From: a virus
DNA: 22,489 nucleotides
Direction: 5' to 3' (one strand)
IMG/VR virus record: IMGVR_UViG_3300040787_000021
Location: 1 to 22,489 of that record
In this document: piece by piece, positions 1 through 5,638 of the stretch
How positions within the stretch are numbered: position 1 is the first letter of the stretch
Layout: every line of letters begins with the position of its first letter
Made by a program: the position numbers and the translations under genes
Notes under the pieces: model-generated
The model's database searches: none
What the model saw: only the letters and a program-made list of their open reading frames with translations
Told to the model about the DNA's origin: nothing

Positions 1-75
1 ACCACCGACATTTGCATCACCAAAAATACAAAAATAGTAGTGCAAATCATCCAAACAATAAACTTTTCGTATTTT

Positions 76-489
76 CTAAAAAAACTGAGAATCCTCGGTG
101 ATTTTTTCAACTTCTTCATTTAACTTATAAAAAATAATTTCTATATTTTTACTTCCGAAATGGATAATATCTGAATCCTGAAGAACTTTAAAATAAACTC
201 TCTCTTCGTTAACAAAAACACCGTTGCGAGAATAGTTCTTACCCCATCCATCTATTAAGTGATAATGCCCTTCGATTTCACAAATCACTGCATGGATGCT
301 GCTCAAATAATTCGGTGGGTTAGGAATTTCGACTATTGCTGTGGGCTGTGATAAACACTGGCTGAAACTCAAACATTTTTTATAGTTTCTTCCGAATATG
401 TAATTACCTTTTAAATTAGAAAAAAACTTATCAAAAGTAATTTGATTACTACTTTTGACAAGCAAGCGGAAGGAGTACTCAAAGCTCAT
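76..489 (-). CDS. FHA-domain protein coupled to the lysis cassette
   Basis: A 137-residue protein with the hallmarks of a forkhead-associated (FHA) domain, a phosphothreonine-binding beta sandwich. Residues 33-34 are the conserved Gly-Arg, a Ser-x-His-Ala-like element lies at 63-67 (SSIHA), then RNGVFVNEERV at 88-98 matches the usual NG-x-x-VN-x-x-x-v signature, and DIIHFG at 107-112 matches the terminal D-x-I-x-FG strand. The region of about 30-120 is therefore the whole domain and little else is present, so it is a stand-alone FHA module without an enzyme attached. It begins with ATG directly after the stop codon of the holin-like gene with no gap, so it is very likely co-translated with the lysis genes. 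FHA proteins normally dock onto kinase-modified partners. What a phage would do with one here is unknown. It is somewhat AT-rich and ends in an amber codon after a run of seven T. Confidence 0.75.
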   Translation of the reverse strand: MSFEYSFRLLVKSSNQITFDKFFSNLKGNYIFGRNYKKCLSFSQCLSQPTAIVEIPNPPNYLSSIHAVICEIEGHYHLIDGWGKNYSRNGVFVNEERVYFKVLQDSDIIHFGSKNIEIIFYKLNEEVEKITEDSQFF

Positions 490-675
490 TTATTGCTGCG
501 CTGGTGAAGGTAGCCAGTAGGATACAATTCCTGTTACCAAAGAGGTGAAAACTGTTAGTTCTTCTGGGGGAACTGACGCTTGATTTAATCTGTGAAAGCA
601 GAAGAAAAGCACTAGCAAACTAATAAGTGTTTGAGTAAAGAAGAAAAAAGTCTTTGTACTACTACTCGATATCAC
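490..675 (-). CDS. holin-like small membrane protein
   Basis: A 61-residue protein with a strongly hydrophobic segment at about residues 9-28 (TFFFFTQTLISLLVLFFCFH) and a second, weaker hydrophobic stretch at about 41-57 ending in YWLPSP. This size and topology fit a small two-segment holin, the protein that opens the cytoplasmic membrane so that the endolysin can reach the wall. The start is GTG, overlapping the TGA stop of the endolysin gene (GTGA), which indicates translational coupling; the next gene starts immediately after its stop. I see no family-specific motif, so the assignment rests on size, hydrophobicity and position beside an endolysin. An alternative is an unrelated small membrane protein of the lysis cassette, such as an anti-holin. 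Confidence 0.6.
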   Translation of the reverse strand: MISSSSTKTFFFFTQTLISLLVLFFCFHRLNQASVPPEELTVFTSLVTGIVSYWLPSPAQQ

Positions 676-1508
676 AGACTTAAATCCCCCACCTTAGTAG
701 CAAGTAGGGCATGGCGATTCCAGTAATTCGTGTAGAGCTTTTCCATCAAATCCCAGGAGTAAACATCGAATTTACCAGCGAGAGAACTTCTATCTGCATA
801 TCGATGCGCTGCACCCGCTCTACTGCCGTATGGATCGTGTATCCAAAAACTTTTGTTTTCAACATTAAAACCAACCGCTAGAACAATATGCCCGCCCGAC
901 TTATAATCAACGCTTAAAGGTACCGGGACATCTTTTCTTAATATTTCAATAATCCCTTCTAACTCAACATCCTTTGAGTAATAAGCGGTAATTCTCAAAT
1001 CTCGCAAAGCATTGATATGAGGTTGGTTGTAAATCGTGTCACCATATTTTTTCAAATACTTCGCATACACGCTCTCTGGCTCCACAAACCCGCCCTCTTT
1101 TTGCAATTGCCGTAGATTTTTCAACCCGGCTTTTTTTAAAATATGATGTGCCAACATTGCACTACAAGTTAACTTACACTGGCGATCGCCAGTTCCGAAT
1201 AAATTTGTAGAATTATCGCGCTGAAAGAAATATTCAACATCTAACTTAACTGTTTCTAAGACTGGTGCTTCAATTCTCAGCAACGCATCAGCAGTGCATT
1301 TCCCCAAATAATCCAAATCCCCCAAATCCCGCGCTTTTTTAAATTTGTGAAAAGCAGCCATCGTAATTGGTCCTACCTTTCCGTCGATGGAACCTTTTAA
1401 ATATCCACCGCGCACCAAGCATTCTTGAACTGCTTTAGCCCAAATTGGAGGGGCATCTTTCAGTAAAATCGTTCCGCAAAAGTTTTTTAGTGATTCGGAG
1501 TGATTCAT
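672..1508 (-). CDS. endolysin: peptidoglycan-binding domain plus C39-like cysteine peptidase
   Basis: A 278-residue, two-domain lysis enzyme. Residues about 22-78 resemble a PG_binding_1 module, with AVQECLVRGGYLKGSIDGKV followed by GPITMAAFHKF, the typical helix plus DGxxGPxTxxA pattern that binds peptidoglycan. Residues about 90-270 resemble the C39_2 papain-like peptidases: QRDN at 96-99, Cys111 within CKLTCSAML as the probable nucleophile (Cys115 is the alternative), His207 in GGHIVLAVGF and Asp225 in HDPYG, which together would form the catalytic triad. The likely reaction is cleavage of peptide cross-links in the host wall. There is no signal peptide, in keeping with release through the holin encoded next. 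The ATG at 1508 opens the minus-strand lysis cassette, about 110 bases from the divergent HTH gene. A perfect HIP1 octamer lies inside the gene at 1182-1189. The family is well supported; bond specificity is not. Confidence 0.85.
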   Translation of the reverse strand: MNHSESLKNFCGTILLKDAPPIWAKAVQECLVRGGYLKGSIDGKVGPITMAAFHKFKKARDLGDLDYLGKCTADALLRIEAPVLETVKLDVEYFFQRDNSTNLFGTGDRQCKLTCSAMLAHHILKKAGLKNLRQLQKEGGFVEPESVYAKYLKKYGDTIYNQPHINALRDLRITAYYSKDVELEGIIEILRKDVPVPLSVDYKSGGHIVLAVGFNVENKSFWIHDPYGSRAGAAHRYADRSSLAGKFDVYSWDLMEKLYTNYWNRHALLATKVGDLSL

Positions 1509-1577
1509 TTAATTGGTATTTTTATATACTATTAGCTAAGTAATTTCATTATTCCCAGTATTCAGCTTAGAAAAAAT

Positions 1578-1613
1578 GCGACAAAATGAGAAAATTAAGT
1601 GTCGCGTTTTGTC
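1578..1613. promoter_or_regulatory. interleaved inverted repeats in the divergent control region
   Basis: GCGACA at 1578-1583 is the exact reverse complement of TGTCGC at 1600-1605, and GACAAAA at 1580-1586 is the exact reverse complement of TTTTGTC at 1607-1613. The two pairs interleave just upstream of the ATG at 1619, in the gap between the lysis cassette and the HTH gene. The arrangement could be an operator for the HTH protein itself. It also resembles, from memory, the TGTCGC-type repeated sites at ends of some cyanobacterial Tn7-like transposons. Neither reading can be proved from the sequence alone. Confidence 0.35.
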
Positions 1614-1618
1614 TGATT

Positions 1619-2113
1619 ATGTTAAAAAAAGAAGTCGCAAAAACGTTGGGATGCTCGGAGAAGACCGTTGAACGGCACGTCAATGAAGGTAGGCTATCGC
1701 AGCGGTACGAGAAAACACCAGGAGCTAGAGGGAAATCGAAAGCTGTATTTGATAAACAAGAGGTGCTGAAGCTAAAACAAGAATTGAAACAACCAACGTA
1801 TTTATCTATACCGGAAGTCGCAAATGATTTAAGTCAAATTAATTCTCAACTTTTAAACGACGAAAGATTGGATTGCATTAAGCAGGGATTCAACGCATGG
1901 GGATACAACCAATATTTAAGTAGCTTGCAGCAGAAGCTGTTATTAAAAATAAAAGAAGCTTCAGACTTAACAGGATTTTCCCAATCGGGAATTAAAAGAG
2001 CTATAAAAGATAATCGATTGAGAGCTATCAAAGAAGGGGGAGCGTGGAAGATTAGTAAAGTTGATTTGTTCGATTTTATTGCGATTGAGTGTCAATTCAA
2101 AATTGCGCGATAA
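1619..2113 (+). CDS. DNA-binding protein with two helix-turn-helix domains
   Basis: A protein of 164 residues from the ATG at 1619; an ATG at 1586 would add 11 residues (MRKLSVAFCLI) but reads through the inverted repeats, so I prefer the internal start. Residues 1-30 form a MerR/excisionase-like helix-turn-helix (MLKKEVAKTLGCSEKTVERH), followed by a basic wing-like stretch and FDKQEVLKLKQEL. A second one, about residues 108-152, has the HTH_17/excisionase pattern (IKEASDLTGFSQSGIKRAIK, then a basic wing and a WKISKVDLFDFI end). The gene stands alone between the minus-strand lysis cassette and the plus-strand structural operon, a natural place for a regulator of either. It could control lysis or late structural genes, or act as an accessory excision factor. 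Its target is unknown. Confidence 0.65.
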   Translation: MLKKEVAKTLGCSEKTVERHVNEGRLSQRYEKTPGARGKSKAVFDKQEVLKLKQELKQPTYLSIPEVANDLSQINSQLLNDERLDCIKQGFNAWGYNQYLSSLQQKLLLKIKEASDLTGFSQSGIKRAIKDNRLRAIKEGGAWKISKVDLFDFIAIECQFKIAR

Positions 2114-2121
2114 GCTAAAGC

Positions 2122-2151
2122 TTGATACTTCGTATAACGCAAAGTTATAAC
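2122..2151 (+). promoter_or_regulatory. candidate sigma-70-type promoter for the plus-strand structural operon
   Basis: TTGATA at 2122-2127 could be a -35 box and TATAAC at 2146-2151 a -10 box, with an 18-base spacer. The -10 box overlaps a small inverted repeat, TATAAC (2133-2138) with GTTATA (2144-2149). The site lies 45 bases before the TTG start at 2197 in the only gap upstream of the operon. This is a motif match only. Confidence 0.35.
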
Positions 2152-2180
2152 CCTTGATTTCACGTATTTTGATTTGCAAG

Positions 2181-2186
2181 AAGGAG
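2181..2186 (+). promoter_or_regulatory. ribosome binding site deciding a TTG start
   Basis: AAGGAG lies 10 bases before TTG at 2197. It is the strongest Shine-Dalgarno match near this gene and is the reason for choosing the non-ATG start. Confidence 0.55.
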
Positions 2187-2196
2187 CAACAAGCTA

Positions 2197-4158
2197 TTGA
2201 TTCCCCGTTACGCTGGTGTAGGTATTGATTGTTCGGAATGGAATATTGAGGTTATCCCTAGTGGTGGAAACTTGACCACTGGCGGGACTATCTATTTTTC
2301 CTTCCAATTAATGAATCGCGCTGGACTAAATCGTGCGTTTATATCCAGCGCGGTAACTTATATCCAAGGAGATCGAATTGAAATCACAATTCCAGAAAGC
2401 ACAATTCGTGAAGCACATGATATACACTACTTTATCTTAAGTGCTTCGACAAGCAGTAATCCTGAAAATTTTATACAAATTGCTCGCTTGCCTGGGTATC
2501 AATACGGTGAAGGGATTGAACCACAATCGATAAAACTGCAACTTCCTGCAACGATTCAATTAACCGAAGACGAGCATTTATTACTTGCACCAAACGTATT
2601 AAATGCTGCAACTTTGCCATCGGGGGCAGATTTAATTGATGGCATGGTGCGGTGGGTTATTCAAGAATCAAGGTTTGTGGAATATCAAGCGCAATTCGAT
2701 ATTTGGGAATTTTTAGGAAGCCCAAATACTTTTATTTTGGATACCACTATTGATGGGAGCGATCGCAATCTTAGTGAAATCGATCCAACCGATATAATTC
2801 CCCATCCGATATATCCACCAGCGCCAAACACCAAAGTTTTACCAGAGTGGGAAAGTAAATATTTTCTCTATAATAATTCCGATAACCCGCTACCTGCGGG
2901 GACAGAATTTGGGATTGAGCTTTCCTATAACAACAAACGCAGCTCTGACTTATTAAACGGATTATTTCTGATAAAATTTGATGGGTTTGTAGATGGAAAC
3001 GGAAACCTACGCACTACCGACAGCGAAGGAAGAGATTTCAACAATGTTGGTGGCTTTATTCCTTGGGAACCAAAAATCGAAACGCCTTTTATCACTGATG
3101 ACGAATTACAGCCGGGAGAATCAATATCGATATCAGTAAAACCTTTCTTCTCAACTGCCGAATTAAACAATCAGGTGCCTGATGGTGCAGTGATTGGTAT
3201 TCTTCCGGTGATTCGCACCCAAAGCGGCGGCTATAATCCAATTGCGGAGTTGATTGATGGTGACGTTGTTTTTGCTAAAGGGGATTATTATCGAGTTTTA
3301 CCCACTTCAGGCTTAAGCTTCACTATTGGCAAAGGTATGGCCTTAGTAGGGAGCTATTCTTTTCCGGTAAAACCATCTCGCACAATATCCGGATTGCGAG
3401 AAAACACTGCTAACCAGCAGGTAATTATTAACGGCAATGGTGCAGTATATTTAGAATCTCCGAACTATCAGCCGACTAGTAGCGAAGCGTTGCGAGCGCT
3501 GGTTGGTACGGTAAGCGGAGAATCTGTAGCAACCGAGTGGAGCGATTATTTAGAAGTAACTAATGGCGGCATTTCGGTTAGTGCAATTATCTCAAATATA
3601 ATTAGAGAAGATTATCCCGACGTAATTAAAGGTGCTGCTGCTCAAGTAAATGCCCCAACGATTAATGTTTATTTACAGCGTCTCTCTGATGGTGCAATTC
3701 GTAAATTTAGCTCTATCTCGCTTTTACCACAGAACGGATTTAGCTATACTATCGGCGATTGGAATGACGGTATTGATAGTACCCTTCCTGTTGAAATCGA
3801 GGAAAATTTCTCGTTATTCGCACCGGGAGAAGTAACACTTGCTGAAGATAGCGGCATTTTAGCAACCGATAGCTACCGCGTTGCTGTTAGCTACGGCTAT
3901 GAAGGGACAGAAATAACCTCAATTTCTCACGCTTCTCCACCTTGTATTAAGGAGTGGTATGGCGCTTTTCAACCGCCTTCTTTGGTAGCAGGAGAAATTA
4001 CTATATTTGAATCCGAGCAACCGCCGGTAATGGTAGTAACTCAAACTGGTAATCCAGGTGAATATAAAATAGATATTGGATTTTTCGCATCTGGTATTAT
4101 TCCCCAAACTTGGGATACTGCCAACTGGGATAACGTGAATTGGGATGGGCTTAATTAA
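2197..4158 (+). CDS. large beta-rich phage surface or tail protein, unknown family
   Basis: A 653-residue protein whose family I do not recognise. The sequence is dominated by alternating hydrophobic and polar residues with many Gly, Pro, Ser, Thr and Asn, as in beta-sandwich tail, fibre or adhesin-like proteins. It has no signal peptide, no transmembrane segment and almost no cysteine. The N-terminus contains SGGNLTTGGTIYFSFQLMNR, the kind of Gly-rich strand pairing found in domains of tail proteins. The C-terminus ends in a five-residue repeat with a W-D core (TWDTA, NWDNV, NWDGL; bases 4108-4155). It starts with TTG behind a good ribosome binding site and opens the plus-strand structural operon; a HIP1 octamer is inside at 2759-2766. 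Position next to a fibre-like gene suggests a virion surface component, possibly receptor-contacting. This is inference from composition and context. Confidence 0.6.
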   Translation: MIPRYAGVGIDCSEWNIEVIPSGGNLTTGGTIYFSFQLMNRAGLNRAFISSAVTYIQGDRIEITIPESTIREAHDIHYFILSASTSSNPENFIQIARLPGYQYGEGIEPQSIKLQLPATIQLTEDEHLLLAPNVLNAATLPSGADLIDGMVRWVIQESRFVEYQAQFDIWEFLGSPNTFILDTTIDGSDRNLSEIDPTDIIPHPIYPPAPNTKVLPEWESKYFLYNNSDNPLPAGTEFGIELSYNNKRSSDLLNGLFLIKFDGFVDGNGNLRTTDSEGRDFNNVGGFIPWEPKIETPFITDDELQPGESISISVKPFFSTAELNNQVPDGAVIGILPVIRTQSGGYNPIAELIDGDVVFAKGDYYRVLPTSGLSFTIGKGMALVGSYSFPVKPSRTISGLRENTANQQVIINGNGAVYLESPNYQPTSSEALRALVGTVSGESVATEWSDYLEVTNGGISVSAIISNIIREDYPDVIKGAAAQVNAPTINVYLQRLSDGAIRKFSSISLLPQNGFSYTIGDWNDGIDSTLPVEIEENFSLFAPGEVTLAEDSGILATDSYRVAVSYGYEGTEITSISHASPPCIKEWYGAFQPPSLVAGEITIFESEQPPVMVVTQTGNPGEYKIDIGFFASGIIPQTWDTANWDNVNWDGLN

Positions 4159-4389
4159 TGGAATTTTTATCTGAGCAAGAATTTAGGTGCTGTAAACTCG
4201 CAGCTTTAGGTAAAACCAATTGTCAAATAGCATCTCTCTTTGTATTTAGCTCCAGGTACTGTGCAACATTATCTTTATTTAGCTTACAAAAAATTAGGTA
4301 TTAACCGTCGTCAACGTCTGCCGCATTTGTTTTTCAATAAAGATAATTGGTATCAGTTGACAGGAATATTTTATCAAAACTTAAAATAG
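4158..4389 (+). pseudogene. LuxR-type helix-turn-helix gene with a +1 frameshift
   Basis: The ATG overlaps the stop codon of the preceding gene (TAATG). The first frame reads MEFLSEQEFRCCKLAALGKT and then NCQIAS, then runs to TAA at 4302-4304 (48 residues in total). If one base is skipped in the TC-rich run at 4233-4239, the other frame continues SLYLAPGTVQHYLYLAYKKL, GINRRQRL and on to TAG at 4387-4389. Joined, the product (about 76 residues) is a classical LuxR/GerE DNA-binding domain: LSEQE start, GKTNCQIAS helix, the conserved Gly-Thr-Val recognition helix and a KKLGI end. LuxR domains bind operator DNA as dimers. The single-base break could be true gene decay, a sequencing or assembly error, or programmed frameshifting; decay or error is the simpler reading. 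It sits in the structural operon, four bases before the next gene. Confidence 0.65.
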
Positions 4390-4393
4390 TAAA

Positions 4394-5005
4394 ATGGCAC
4401 CACAAGTAGGATATTCAATCTTATCAATATCAGCCATCAAGGCAATTGGAGCAGAAGATAGAGTTAATGGGTATTGTCGTATCACTAGGGGTAACTTTAA
4501 CTCTTGGTATATGTTCGTGGAATCTTCTACGGCAATTCCCGACGAAATAAACGTGCTTCTTCCTAACGATAATCCAACAACAGGTAGATGGCACAAATCA
4601 AACGAAAATCCCTCTTTACCTGCAATTTTGGTTTGTGAGAATCAATGCAATTTAGATGGTAGTGGTAAAGCTTTGAAGTTTTATGCACCCTACGAAGGGG
4701 AGATAATAGTTAAGCCGAGTTTTGATATTGCCATCGGCGACTATTGGGAACAAGAATTACGATCGGGCAATGAAACTAGAGACAAGAGCGTTGAAGTTCA
4801 AGTTTGGAATCAAGAGCCAAATTTCAATATGGATGGTAGAAAATTTGTAGAAAACTTACCTCGCACGGGTGGAAAAGTAAGCATAAAAATGGATTCTGAT
4901 TACCGCTGGCTATCAATATTCGCTTGTGAAGATGGCGGCAGTAGTCGCGATGGTGTTTGCTTTATCATCAATCAAAATTTGATTACTTTAATTGATTTTA
5001 ATTAA
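4394..5005 (+). CDS. tail-fibre-like protein
   Basis: A 203-residue protein. Residues about 10-68 (SISAIKAIGAEDRVNGYCRI, then a beta-rich stretch ending NPTTGRWHK) resemble a short module seen in phage fibre and tail proteins in which a series of strands ends in a G-R-W motif. The rest is beta-rich and polar, with an acidic mid-section and four cysteines, and ends in a run of hydrophobic strands (VCFIINQNLITLIDF). There is no membrane segment or enzyme motif. The ATG follows the broken LuxR gene by four bases, and its stop abuts the ATG of the ferritin-like gene with no gap, so these two are certainly in one transcript. A role in virion surface or host contact is the best guess; the exact family is unknown to me. 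Confidence 0.5.
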   Translation: MAPQVGYSILSISAIKAIGAEDRVNGYCRITRGNFNSWYMFVESSTAIPDEINVLLPNDNPTTGRWHKSNENPSLPAILVCENQCNLDGSGKALKFYAPYEGEIIVKPSFDIAIGDYWEQELRSGNETRDKSVEVQVWNQEPNFNMDGRKFVENLPRTGGKVSIKMDSDYRWLSIFACEDGGSSRDGVCFIINQNLITLIDFN

Positions 5006-5638
5006 ATGATTTATTATTTAAGTGCTTGGATTTTTAGTAAGAATCCCAATTATTTATCAATCCTCAAGAAATCTGAACTAGGGGTTTACTATTTTTGTCG
5101 TAAAGTTGCGATTGAATGCGATAAAAACGGCTTTAATACCTTAGCGTTGCAGTTAAGAATTCAAGCTGAATCTGAGTACAACCACGCCCAAGCTTTTTCT
5201 AAATTAATGGGGGGTAAATTAACTGAGTCTTACAAAAGTTTAGAAAGAAGGGGGAACAGAACAATTGAGTGGAGCAAAATTGACTGGGATAGTAGTGAAG
5301 AATATATTGCCACCAACTTATCCCAAAACGCGATCGCAAAGTTGTTTTTTAAAGGTAAAAGTGCTGACAGCTATAGCTTATTTGATAAATTAGCCTTCAT
5401 GCAGGTACTAGAAGAGCATCAATACAAATTCTACAAGGCTTTGTCGTTATTTGTATGTCCGGAAATAGCTAAAATTTTACAATCTATTATCTCAGACGAA
5501 AAAACACACTCAAGCTCCTTGTTAGACCAGCTGTCTTTAGTCGTCCCAAAAAATCATATTCATAGATACTTACTTAAATGGCAATATAGAAGCTTCATAA
5601 CGTTATTAATGCTGCCATGTTTGATAAAAAAACTGTAG
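5006..5638 (+). CDS. ferritin-like diiron-carboxylate protein
   Basis: A 210-residue, mostly helical protein with the four-helix ligand pattern of the ferritin-like/rubrerythrin superfamily. Glu24 lies in the first helix (KKSELGVYYF), Glu57 and His60 form ExxH in the second (AESEYNHAQAF), Glu136/Glu137 lie in the third (VLEEHQYKFYKAL), and Glu165 with His168 form the second ExxH in the fourth (SDEKTHSSSLL). That is the full set of carboxylate and histidine ligands expected for a two-iron site that reacts with oxygen or peroxide. The C-terminus (about 187-210) is more hydrophobic and basic. The gene starts at the base after the preceding stop and its end overlaps the next gene by 22 bases. A HIP1 site lies at 5330-5337. 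A role in oxidative defence or iron storage is possible. A modified hydroxylase/oxidase acting on a neighbouring product, or a structural use of the fold, cannot be excluded. Confidence 0.65.
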   Translation: MIYYLSAWIFSKNPNYLSILKKSELGVYYFCRKVAIECDKNGFNTLALQLRIQAESEYNHAQAFSKLMGGKLTESYKSLERRGNRTIEWSKIDWDSSEEYIATNLSQNAIAKLFFKGKSADSYSLFDKLAFMQVLEEHQYKFYKALSLFVCPEIAKILQSIISDEKTHSSSLLDQLSLVVPKNHIHRYLLKWQYRSFITLLMLPCLIKKL

